Assembly: GCA_900765575.1 (NCBI GenBank)
Contig: CAAFRW010000153.1
Coordinates: 1-38,002, forward strand
Direction: 5' to 3'
Source: Bacteroidaceae bacterium
GTDB lineage: Bacteria; Bacteroidota; Bacteroidia; Bacteroidales; Bacteroidaceae
DNA: 38,002 bases
Below, in pieces: positions 8,469 to 16,477 of the stretch. The position numbers and the translations under genes were made by a program. Under the pieces are notes generated by a model. The model made no database searches and was not told where the DNA came from. It saw only the letters and a list, made by a program, of their open reading frames with translations. Position 1 is the first letter of the stretch. Each line of letters opens with the position of its first letter.

Positions 8469-9052
8469 ATTTCCGCAGAAGTGATATTCGGTGCACCTTT
8501 ACCTTGTACCAATACTACTTCGATTTTAGAAAGCATGTGTGTGAACGTTAGTGAGATTGCGTCAGCAGTTCGTGCTTGTCCTGCTATCTTTGCATATACT
8601 AAATCAGAACCTTGATAACCTGCTCCGGCAGTGGCGGTTGCAGCTTTTTGGTCTTGGGCTACCGTATGGGTTAGTTCACCAGGAAATTCATCGCCTGTAA
8701 GAGTAGCATTGGTATGCAGCGCATAGATATTTACTGTGTTACCGCTTTGTGGAAAATACATGGCATCTCCGGACAATGCACCGGCATCCCCTACGGTCAG
8801 TACATTGTTTTTGTAGAGATTTTCCGTTGTAATACCTGCATCGGGAGATTTTGAATCGTCTACCCATACATGTACAGATTCACCTACTCCCAAAACTTTG
8901 TCCAGACCGTGCGTGGCGCGTGTTTGCGCCTCGATGCTACTACTCAGGCGTATTTCGCCGTTCCAGCTTTCCTTTACTTTGTTTTCTTCGTTACCACAAC
9001 TTGCCAGCATAAACGCAGCGGCAGCCATTGTCAAAAATAATTTCTTTTCCAT
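8453..9052 (-). CDS. Fimbrillin-family lipoprotein, N-terminal part (frameshifted)
   Basis: A 199-codon frame starting with a lipoprotein signal; lipobox LASC puts the lipidated Cys at 19. The mature N-terminus contains the Mfa-like hallmark ATHGLDKVLGVGESVHVWVDD, then blocks MYFPQSGNTVNIYALHT and LTFTHMLSKIEVVLV, which match fimbrillin-like (Mfa_like/FimA-type) subunits or adhesin tips of Bacteroidales. It stops abruptly at 8453, while the rest of the domain continues in another frame (8079-8468). A net loss of one base near 8456-8475 explains both. No fimbrial anchor or usher-like gene is adjacent. Surface fimbria role is by family only; the gene is probably inactive as read. Confidence 0.75.
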   Translation of the reverse strand: MEKKLFLTMAAAAFMLASCGNEENKVKESWNGEIRLSSSIEAQTRATHGLDKVLGVGESVHVWVDDSKSPDAGITTENLYKNNVLTVGDAGALSGDAMYFPQSGNTVNIYALHTNATLTGDEFPGELTHTVAQDQKAATATAGAGYQGSDLVYAKIAGQARTADAISLTFTHMLSKIEVVLVQGKGAPNITSAEIPIRS

Positions 9053-10193
9053 TTTCTTTCTTTTTAAAAAGAATTAATAATTATATAAATACATTTTGCT
9101 TCTTTTTTATACCAGAGTGGTACTCTTATGTTCTCTCCTCCGACAACTAGACGCGCCGGGTGGTGAGTACATTTATATGTTCTCTACATCATCTGATATA
9201 TGGTATGTGCTTTCTTTCCGGATGTTTTGCCGGGGGACGATAACAATATAGCTGTTGAAGCTACATTTTGTAATAGATAGCCTGCTCTTGGGCTACGGAC
9301 GCATAGATGCCCCCTTCTTGTTTTTCTATTCCTTTTTTCTTTGGTTCTTTAATTTAACAATATGAATTTATATTCGCATTCCGGTTGCTGATAACGGAGA
9401 ACCGGACACCGCTTCCCATTTCTGGGAAAAAGAACATTGAAAAAAAGAAATAGGAAACAAAATTCCAAAAAGAAATAATAGAGTGATTGTCGTGTGAGTA
9501 TGAGGTGTTTATAATAGATAAAAAGCCCGGCATAGAGAGGAACATAAAATATTTGTCATATGCAAACATCTTTCCACCCCTTTGCAGTTTTTTTATGTCT
9601 ATTATTCTTCCTCTCATGATATATCTATGTGTTTTTTACAAATGTATAACATTCTTTTTAATATCCTACAAAATATCCCTTCTTTTTTTACTTTATTCCT
9701 AATATTCTTCTTTTGTGGCAAAGGAAGTTATAGAACGGTATAAAGAACGTCTTTTTCTTTTCTATACATACTCTTTAGAAACCCTGTTTTTTTGATAGTT
9801 TTTCCTTGATTTATTATCTTTATTTTGTTTTATGTATGGGAGCTATAACGTTTTGTAAATTCTGCCTAAAGCCTAATTTACCGGACAGAGGAGTAGGGCT
9901 AAACGTAATGATTTAGAATTGTCTTCATATAACTTGTTAGTAGAACTTTTTAAAGGCCTTTTAGTAGAAGCATCTATCTGTTTTTGTATTAACTCTTCTT
10001 ATTTTTATATAAGAAAGAGAACCTTAAATAAATGATACACATTGAATTGTCTCTTTATTTCTACTGTGGGAGGATGCAGATTAACAGGTATTATTTGCTT
10101 TGCCACAGCAAAAGTTCGTTGGTATAGTGAAGTGTATGGCAAGCAAGCTTCTTTAATGGGGGGGTAACTATATAAAAAGAATATAGTAATAGA
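9053..10193. other. Gene-poor, AT-rich region
   Basis: About 1.1 kb with no convincing gene. It contains a 13-bp palindrome TACCAGAGTGGTA at 9110-9122; a minus-strand stretch around 9173-9290 that reads weakly like decayed surface-protein coding; and copies of TGTGGCAAAG at 9714-9723 (plus) and 10098-10107 (minus). Short open frames here (for example 9354-9617, minus) have biased hydrophobic composition and no ribosome site, and look like chance. Confidence 0.5.
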
Positions 10194-10220
10194 GTCTCAA
10201 CCGTTTTCATCGGTTGAGAC
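10194..10220 (-). terminator. Hairpin downstream of hybrid kinase
   Basis: Perfect 10-bp inverted repeat GTCTCAACCG / CGGTTGAGAC with a 7-nt loop, 60 bp after the kinase stop. In the minus direction it is followed by a T-rich but interrupted tract (TCTATTACTATATTCTTTTTA). Likely terminator of the kinase transcript. Confidence 0.65.
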
Positions 10221-10279
10221 AAATTAAAACGATGTGGCAAAGGGTTAAATCCCTCTCTTTTCTTGTACTATATATATAT

Positions 10280-13090
10280 CTAATGAGAGTTTGTATCCAC
10301 TGTTTCATCCTTATCCAAATGAATAAAATGGCGGATTTCGTTTAGCAGTACCTCCTGCCTGATGGGTTTCGAGATGATGCCCGATGCTCCTGCTTGCTTG
10401 GCCAGCCGGATGTTCTCGTCAATGCCATAGGCCGTCTGGATAATGACAGGAAGCTTTTTAAAAGTCTTTCGGAGCTTGGTTAAGGCAGTAATCCCATCCA
10501 TTTCTTGCATTTTGATATCCATTAATATAAGGTCTACTTTCTGTTTACGAAGGATTTCCAATACGCCATTTCCGTTAATCGCCCAAATGATGTGACAGAA
10601 ATCTTTGAGAATGTTGTTTAGAATCAGGTAGTTGCTTACACTGTCTTCGGCAATTAGAACCACCGGACGTCTTTTATCATCATTTGAAGTTATTTCCGGT
10701 TTATCCTCCGAATGTTCCTTTTTGTCTTCTTCATGCTCTTTAGCGCGCTCATCTTCTTTATCAGCCATGCAAGGCAGTGTGACTTCAAAACGGCTGCCTT
10801 TCTTTTCTTCCGAAGTAAGAGTGATTTGACCATTCAGTTTCGTTACTATTACCTGGCAAATAGATAATCCCAATCCTGTTCCCTGGGCGAATTCATTGAC
10901 CTTATAGAAACGGTCGAAAATCATTTTCTGATGCTTTTCGGGAATACCTTCTCCTGTATCTTCTACATAAACGCGGACGTTTCCCGTTCCTTCAGTCCGC
11001 TCTATTCCAATGGCCACATGCCCGGACGAGGTGAATTTGAAAGCATTGCTTATTAAATTCACAAACACCTGCTTTAACCTCATTCTGTCGGTTTCGATAT
11101 AGGTAGGTTGTTGAGGTACATTGACTATAAAGTCAACTCCCGAAGGTACCTGTGTTGTACACATATTATGCGCTTCTTCCACAATTTCATTCAAATCACA
11201 CTGTTCGATAGTAAGAGATACATGGCCCGATTCAATTCGTGAAAGCTCTAAGATGTCGTTGATTAGCTTAAGTAACAATTCGCAATTCAGATTGATGATG
11301 TGTATGTATTCCTGTTTCTCTTCATTAGAGAGCTCATCGTCTTCTACCAGCATATTCGAGAAACCCACAATTGCATTCAGGGGAGTGCGGATTTCATGGC
11401 TCATGTTAGCCAGGAACGATTGTTTCAGTTCGGCTTTGGCGGCCAGGTCTCTGGCTGTTATCAGTTCTTGCTCTTTGTCTTTGTAATCCTGAATATTCAT
11501 CACCAGGCCGATAACCGATAACTGGTCTTCTAAGAAGCCTGAAATCTTTAGAAATCTGAATTCATACCATACATATCCTTGTTCATTGAACTTTATTCTG
11601 GAACGGACTTCTCCATGTGTGTTTTTTCCGTTCATCACATTGATGAAACTGGTCAAGGCTTGTTCGGCATCATCGGGATGGGTCATTTGGTTTAAGATAT
11701 CCAGATTAATGGTTTCGTAGTTTGTACCAACGGTGTCTAAAAACTCTTTATCAAACACAAATTGGTTGGTGGCGCTGTTGTATCGCCACGCAAAGATGTT
11801 GTTTCCCTCCATGGCCAGAGATAAGAAATTCTTTTCTTCCAGCAAATGCATTTGTGCCTGACGTTTCCGTTTGGTTTCGCGATAATATAGAAACAACAAG
11901 TTGAAGATAATGGAGAGAATCAATGCTCCGAAGATAGAAGAACCGACAATGAGTTCGAGTTTGTATTTTATATAAAAGGGCATGTTCACAATCTCGAATT
12001 CTCTGGGAACCTGGTCCATGGGAATTTCCCAGCGATTGAGAACATTCCAATCCAGTACATATTTTTTCGGGGACTCTTTTATCGGTAAAGTGGAGGCTTT
12101 TTCTCCTCTTATAATTCGGAACAGGTACTCGCAAGTAGCATGCACCTGGTCTTCCGTAGTAGTGAAATAGCCTCCGAGAATATCCATGTGCTGAGTAAAT
12201 CCCTCATTGACGGCCGAGAAGGTAGGTACTGTAGCCAGGCGGCCGACATCGGCAGTGGTATAATCGTATTTAGCCAATAAGAAAACCGAGTATTTGAACG
12301 AACCGGTAATGTTCCACATCAGGTTGCGTCCCAGTCCATCCCACATGTTAATAAAGTGCAGGCTGGTTTTTGAAGGTGGCAGGTCGTAATCGTTTCCTCT
12401 CAAAAACGTATTGATTTCTTTTATATCATCCGTGTTTTCAATCGAATCTTTCGTTTGCAGAAAATAGTCCAGTCTCTGGTAAAGTTCTTTATCCTTCTCT
12501 TTATACTGTTCTGCCAGTCTTTTTATAACCTGCTTGCCGTTATACGTTTTATCGTAGAAGAAGCGGATGTACTTTACTCCCAGAAATTTTTCTATCATCT
12601 CGATATTTTTCTCATAATCGGGCTTGTCCCATATACCGGTTACGTTCGGATACTCTTTGAGCAATTCCCAATTCGGGAAGTTCACTCCCGAAAAGACAAT
12701 AGGGGTGTTTTTTAAAAGCGGATGTCTGGATGCCAGCAATGAATAAGTGGCTTGGTCGTCGAAAGGGGCAATGATATCGGGCTTGATGCGGAGCGTATCC
12801 AGATAATGGTAAATACGCTCTGTCTCGCCGTTGTGGTCGAAGGCGTCACAATCTAAATAGAACGTTTGGATGTTTATCGTTTTTTTGTTCTTTTCCAGTT
12901 CCGATGCAAGCCGTTTATTGAGTTTCGGATAACCGGAAAAGCTTTCCTCAAACGAATGTATAACCAATAGATTTACCTCTTCATCTCCAACATAGGTTGT
13001 TTTCGATTGGACAGAATGAACCATGCAGGTTGCAAACAGAATAAGCGTAATGCATAATCGAATGTTACGATTACCACTCAGATTTCCCAT
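10280..13090 (-). CDS. Hybrid sensor histidine kinase with ABC-substrate-binding-like sensor domain
   Basis: 936 residues. Signal peptide (about 10-29), then a periplasmic domain to about 370 beginning VNLLVIHSFEES and resembling ABC_sub_bind/periplasmic-binding folds (motifs PDIIAPFDDQATY, TPIVFSGVNFP). A transmembrane helix follows (about 381-403), a PAS-like domain with HPDD near 471-474, HisKA with SHEIRTPLNAI (His565), HATPase with N-box ISNAFKF and GTGLGLSIC, an acidic linker (777-805) and a C-terminal receiver (about 809-925) with phospho-acceptor Asp858 in LMDIKM. There is no output domain, so phosphate must pass to another protein. It is closely related to the truncated kinase at 44-1591. 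A -7 promoter element lies about 35 bp upstream. Ligand unknown. Confidence 0.95.
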   Translation of the reverse strand: MGNLSGNRNIRLCITLILFATCMVHSVQSKTTYVGDEEVNLLVIHSFEESFSGYPKLNKRLASELEKNKKTINIQTFYLDCDAFDHNGETERIYHYLDTLRIKPDIIAPFDDQATYSLLASRHPLLKNTPIVFSGVNFPNWELLKEYPNVTGIWDKPDYEKNIEMIEKFLGVKYIRFFYDKTYNGKQVIKRLAEQYKEKDKELYQRLDYFLQTKDSIENTDDIKEINTFLRGNDYDLPPSKTSLHFINMWDGLGRNLMWNITGSFKYSVFLLAKYDYTTADVGRLATVPTFSAVNEGFTQHMDILGGYFTTTEDQVHATCEYLFRIIRGEKASTLPIKESPKKYVLDWNVLNRWEIPMDQVPREFEIVNMPFYIKYKLELIVGSSIFGALILSIIFNLLFLYYRETKRKRQAQMHLLEEKNFLSLAMEGNNIFAWRYNSATNQFVFDKEFLDTVGTNYETINLDILNQMTHPDDAEQALTSFINVMNGKNTHGEVRSRIKFNEQGYVWYEFRFLKISGFLEDQLSVIGLVMNIQDYKDKEQELITARDLAAKAELKQSFLANMSHEIRTPLNAIVGFSNMLVEDDELSNEEKQEYIHIINLNCELLLKLINDILELSRIESGHVSLTIEQCDLNEIVEEAHNMCTTQVPSGVDFIVNVPQQPTYIETDRMRLKQVFVNLISNAFKFTSSGHVAIGIERTEGTGNVRVYVEDTGEGIPEKHQKMIFDRFYKVNEFAQGTGLGLSICQVIVTKLNGQITLTSEEKKGSRFEVTLPCMADKEDERAKEHEEDKKEHSEDKPEITSNDDKRRPVVLIAEDSVSNYLILNNILKDFCHIIWAINGNGVLEILRKQKVDLILMDIKMQEMDGITALTKLRKTFKKLPVIIQTAYGIDENIRLAKQAGASGIISKPIRQEVLLNEIRHFIHLDKDETVDTNSH

Positions 13091-13125
13091 AGAATAAATT
13101 TTGAATATAGTTTAGCTAGTCAGTG

Positions 13126-13133
13126 CAAAGATA
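13126..13133 (-). promoter_or_regulatory. -7 element of hybrid kinase promoter
   Basis: Minus-strand TATCTTTG fits TAnnTTTG and lies 36 bp upstream of the kinase ATG, a normal distance. The -33 position reads ATTTC rather than TTTG. Confidence 0.5.
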
Positions 13134-13156
13134 TAGAATAAAAAGGAGATAGAGAA

Positions 13157-13444
13157 ATGAAAGCTAAACTTTTGTATTTAAGCATTTTCTATTTGCATTT
13201 TCATTTTATCGTTATTTTTATTCTGCCGATAACTCTTCGTTCATTCAAATCTCTTTTTTGGAAAAATGGACTATCATTCGTTTGTCCGATGACGGTATAG
13301 GTATGCCGGAAATGGAAAAGCAGCACCTTTTCACCTTATTCTATTAGAAAGGGACAGGAGAAGATGGTAGAGGGGCATGGCATCGGTATGGCCTTGGCTC
13401 AAAAGATTATCCGCTTGCATCAAGGAAACATCGCCGTGCATTAA
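13157..13444 (+). pseudogene. Internally deleted, frameshifted histidine kinase relic
   Basis: A strong Shine-Dalgarno-like AAAGGAGAT (13142-13150) precedes ATG at 13157, which opens a hydrophobic N-terminus (MKAKLLYLSIFY, then FIVIFILPI). Almost immediately, in shifted frames, comes the end of a HATPase domain: RLSDDGIGMPEMEKQHLFTL (G1 box) from about 13279, an in-frame TAG, then GHGIGMALAQKIIRLHQGNI (G2 box) ending at TAA 13442-13444. Sensor, HisKA and most of the ATPase are missing. This looks like a kinase gene reduced by a large internal deletion plus small indels. It starts divergently from the intact kinase. Confidence 0.75.
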
Positions 13445-13521
13445 CCTCTTATATAACCACTTGCTTAGTAACCGAACGTTGACGGTAGCTGCTGTTTTAG
13501 TTGTATAGTTCCACATTGTAA

Positions 13522-13613
13522 TGCCAACAGCTTGGCACAAGTGTGACACATATAGCTGTCACAACCATGCCAACAGCTTGGCAAAGGTGTGACACATACC
13601 TCTGTCACAACTA
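13522..13613. repeat. Two-copy 46-bp repeat made of palindromic half-units
   Basis: Copies start at 13522 and 13568. Each contains TGCCAACAGCTTGGCA (6-bp arms) followed 22 bp on by TGACACATATAGCTGTCA or its variant TGACACATACCTCTGTCA (dyad arms). A degenerate third half-unit TAACAATGGTGTGGCATTAC begins at 13614. The 22/24 spacing resembles the 22-bp periods at 28411 and 36661. Non-coding; function unknown. Confidence 0.85.
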
Positions 13614-14083
13614 TAACAATGGTGTGGCATTACATCTAATTATAGAACCCGCTACTGATGTTCTTATACGAACCTGGATTCAGTAGATATGTATCCAATC
13701 TTATGTTTGATAAGGCTTGAGAAGAAATGCTTCTATGCCTGTACGGCGTTTACTTGTTAGAGATCGGGAATACCACTCTGGTAGTTTTCTAACGGCTACC
13801 TCCGGAAGTCTTTTCTGCTTTTGCGGCGTGATAAGACAAAAAGAGCTGTTCCCCGGACTTCTAACAGGGTTTGTTGATAGGAGTATGGAGTCTTTTGGCC
13901 TCTGGCGAAGTCTTTTTCCGGGTCTGCCCGCCTCTTGTCTTTTACTGAAAAAGTACCGTTGTAAGAGGTCTGTTCTAGTATGAAAGGTTGGAATGTAACG
14001 CGGATTTTTGAAATAAATAATAAATATTGTATTAGAATGCTTCTTTTTGTGTCGGATTGTAATGTTTATATATGATTGTGTGC
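13614..14083. other. Intergenic region upstream of GH2 gene
   Basis: 470 bp without a supported gene. Open frames on both strands (13701-14108 minus, 13717-13983 plus) overlap each other, lack ribosome sites and show no recognisable domain. It includes TACCACTCTGGTA at 13771-13783, the reverse complement of the palindrome at 9110-9122. Confidence 0.45.
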
Positions 14084-14091
14084 TATCTTTG
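14084..14091 (+). promoter_or_regulatory. -7 element of GH2 gene promoter
   Basis: TATCTTTG exactly fits TAnnTTTG, 44 bp before the ATG at 14135. No TTTG is found at the ideal -33 distance. Confidence 0.55.
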
Positions 14092-14134
14092 GCTCCAAAA
14101 CGTGACAATCATTTATTAATCACTATACTAATCT

Positions 14135-16189
14135 ATGAAACACAACTTATTTGCTTTATGTCTCGTAGCCATCGGGATGTTATGTAATACCTCCGCTTTT
14201 GGAGACAATCATCCGCGTACATCCGTTCTGCTGGATAAAGGGTGGGGATATAAACCGTTAACTGATAATAAGAAGAATGCACCTCTTATTCCTGTCACTT
14301 TACCCCATACCTGGAATGCCGATTATGTAGAGGGAACAACACATTACAATCGGGAGATGATGGTGTATAAACGTCAGTTGGAGATGACTCCCGAAATGAA
14401 AGACAAACGGCTTTTCCTTTATTTCGAAGGAGTGAATTCGGCGGCCGATGTGTTCGTTAATTATCAAACAGTAGGGCAGCACTTAGGCGGATATACGGCT
14501 TTCTGTCTGGAGATTACGGATTTTGTACACGAAGGCGATAACTCTTTGGAAGTTTGGGTGAGCAATGCCTATCGTACGGATATTCTGCCAATCAGTGGCG
14601 ACTTTAATATTTATGGAGGTATCCATCGTCCTTGCCATTTGATTATTACGGAAAAGAACTGTATTTCTCCGGTGTTTTATGCTTCACCGGGAGTCTTTGT
14701 ACGGCAGGATAAAATTACAGAAAAGCAGGCCGATATCACGGTCGAAAGTGTGTTGTCCCTGAAAGAGATGAAAGAGGGATTGAAGCTAAAGACTACGGTG
14801 ATGGATGCGGACGGCAAAGTAGTTGCCAGTGAGGAGACTGCCGTATCCGGAGAATCTGTAAAGCAACCTCTCCGTCTTTTGAATCCCACCCTTTGGAACG
14901 GGAAAAAGAATCCCTATTTATACAGCGTTTCAGTAGAATTGTATGAGGGCGACCGCTTGCTTGATAAAGTAACTCAGCAAACAGGTTTCCGTTATTTCCA
15001 TGCTGACCCGGATAAAGGATTTTTCCTGAATGGGGAATACTTGAATCTATATGGTTTTTGCCGCCACGAAGATGTGAAAGGGAAAGGCAGCGCTTTGCAC
15101 CAGGAAGATTATGATAAAGATATGGAGCTTATTAAAGAGGTGGGAGCTACGGCTATGCGTTTGGCACACTACCCTCATGCGGAGCCCATGTACAAATCAT
15201 GTGATGAGAATGGTATCCTTTTGTGGACGGAGATTCCGATGTGCGGCCCGGGCGGATATGCCTACACCGGCTATTTGCATAATAAAGGATTTGAGGAGAA
15301 TGCCCGGCAGGTGCTGAAAGAGTTGGTTTATCAAAAATTCAATCATCCGTCTATCTGTTTCTGGGGTATTTTCAATGAGTTGCTGATAAGCGACGGAAAA
15401 CGTTTTCAGGCATACGATAATCCGGTGCCTTTTGTGAAAGAAATCAATGCATTATATAAGGAGTTAGACCCTTCGCGCTTAACCGCTTTCGCTACTTGCG
15501 TAGACCAGACTCATTATTTGGGATGTGCCGATTTGGTTGCCTGGAATAAATACTTTGGCTGGACTAATTCCAAGCAGCAGGCAACTGAGTTTTTCGACCA
15601 TGCAAGAAGCACTTCCAACAACCAGCCGGTAGGAGTTTCCGAATATGGCGCCGGAGCAAGTATTCATCAGCATGCTTCTCCTCTGAATAAGGAAGCCCAG
15701 CTCCCCAAAGGCTTTCATCCGGAAGAGTATCAGGCTATCTGTCACGAGGGATATTGGGAGGCTTTTGCCGAACGTCCTTATTTATGGGCTAAATTTATTT
15801 GGCAGTTCTCCGATATGCAATCGTCTATCCGTAAAGAGGGAGATACAGACGGCATCAATGATAAAGGAGCGGTTACTTACGACCGCAAGGTGAAAAAAGA
15901 TGCGTTCTACTTTTATAAGGCGAATTGGAATCCGGAACCGATGCTTTACATTTGCAGCCGCAGGTTTACCGAACATACCGATGCGCAGACATTGGTCAGG
16001 GTGTATACCAATTTGAATGAAGCTACGCTTTACATTAATGATAAGAAGATAGGTAAACAGAAAAAAGATAAAGTGAACCGCATCGTATGGGATAATATAA
16101 CCTTGTTTCCCGGAGAAAACGTGATTCGTGTGGAAGGCAAATCGGGTAAGAAAACCTTTACCGACACTTGTACATGGACTTTAAAATAA
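14135..16189 (+). CDS. Secreted glycoside hydrolase family 2 (beta-galactosidase-like)
   Basis: 684-residue exported glycosidase. Signal peptide 1-23 with cleavage near TSAFGD. An N-terminal GH2 jelly-roll (about 28-175) contains LPHTWN and YRVDI-like strands, followed by an immunoglobulin-like beta-sandwich (about 180-290) and a TIM barrel from about 292 with GFCRHED. The acid/base is Glu415 in FWGIFNE and the nucleophile Glu503 in GVSEYGAG; WQFSD follows near 560. A C-terminal beta domain (about 600-684) ends at TCTWTLK. Retaining exo-hydrolysis of beta-linked galactosides or glucuronides is expected from the family; the specific sugar cannot be read. It is monocistronic with no SusC/SusD nearby. 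Its last codons are duplicated downstream (16232-16268). Confidence 0.93.
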   Translation: MKHNLFALCLVAIGMLCNTSAFGDNHPRTSVLLDKGWGYKPLTDNKKNAPLIPVTLPHTWNADYVEGTTHYNREMMVYKRQLEMTPEMKDKRLFLYFEGVNSAADVFVNYQTVGQHLGGYTAFCLEITDFVHEGDNSLEVWVSNAYRTDILPISGDFNIYGGIHRPCHLIITEKNCISPVFYASPGVFVRQDKITEKQADITVESVLSLKEMKEGLKLKTTVMDADGKVVASEETAVSGESVKQPLRLLNPTLWNGKKNPYLYSVSVELYEGDRLLDKVTQQTGFRYFHADPDKGFFLNGEYLNLYGFCRHEDVKGKGSALHQEDYDKDMELIKEVGATAMRLAHYPHAEPMYKSCDENGILLWTEIPMCGPGGYAYTGYLHNKGFEENARQVLKELVYQKFNHPSICFWGIFNELLISDGKRFQAYDNPVPFVKEINALYKELDPSRLTAFATCVDQTHYLGCADLVAWNKYFGWTNSKQQATEFFDHARSTSNNQPVGVSEYGAGASIHQHASPLNKEAQLPKGFHPEEYQAICHEGYWEAFAERPYLWAKFIWQFSDMQSSIRKEGDTDGINDKGAVTYDRKVKKDAFYFYKANWNPEPMLYICSRRFTEHTDAQTLVRVYTNLNEATLYINDKKIGKQKKDKVNRIVWDNITLFPGENVIRVEGKSGKKTFTDTCTWTLK

Positions 16190-16268
16190 GGTGTATTCCA
16201 ATGAACGCAGTGCGTACTAGCCATTATCTCAACTTGTACATGGACTTAAAATAAGGTGTATTCCAATG
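16166..16268 (+). repeat. Tandem duplication of the GH2 gene 3' end
   Basis: The 38 bp at 16166-16203, covering the final codons and stop of the GH2 gene, reappear at 16232-16268 with a single T missing. The copy preserves the CTTGTACATGGACTT and AAGGTGTATTCCAATG blocks. The period is about 66 bp. It looks like a recent slippage or duplication event. Confidence 0.9.
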
Positions 16269-16350
16269 CTTCATACCAGTTTGGAAAGTTGGACACAACA
16301 ACATTAAGAGCTTTTAAACGGAATATAGCGCTATAAAGATACAAAACGGG

Positions 16351-16399
16351 AAGAGGGTATGTCAAAAGTTTGAACAATTGACGTACCCTCTTTCTTTTA
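16351..16399. terminator. Terminator hairpin between convergent genes
   Basis: AAGAGGGTATGTCAA (16351-16365) pairs with TTGACGTACCCTCTT (16378-16392), with one mismatch, around a 12-nt loop, followed by TCTTTTATT. It lies between the GH2 gene (plus) and the LruC gene (minus) and probably serves the GH2 transcript; the minus flank is less T-rich. Confidence 0.8.
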
Positions 16400-16416
16400 T
16401 TCTGTTATAGCCTTCG

Positions 16417-16468
16417 ATGCATCTGTTTCAATACATCTGTTCCGATGCATCTATTCCAATGCGTTTCG
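16417..16468. repeat. 14-bp tandem repeat
   Basis: Three contiguous 14-mers (ATGCATCTGTTTCA, ATACATCTGTTCCG, ATGCATCTATTCCA) plus a partial ATGCGTTTCG. The TATTCCAATG block also ends both copies of the neighbouring 3'-end duplication. It lies directly downstream of the LruC gene stop. Confidence 0.8.
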
Positions 16469-16477
16469 GTTTATTCT

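Noticed and set aside
9354..9617. 87-codon minus-strand frame
   Set aside because: AT-rich hydrophobic composition, no start signals, and an antisense open frame over the same bases.
13522..13613. CRISPR array
   Set aside because: Only two copies, no variable spacers, and no cas genes. The 22-bp arrays at 28411 and 36661 are contiguous tandem repeats without spacers.
13701..14108. 135-codon minus frame and an overlapping 88-codon plus frame
   Set aside because: No ribosome site, no domain, and mutually overlapping; treated as intergenic.
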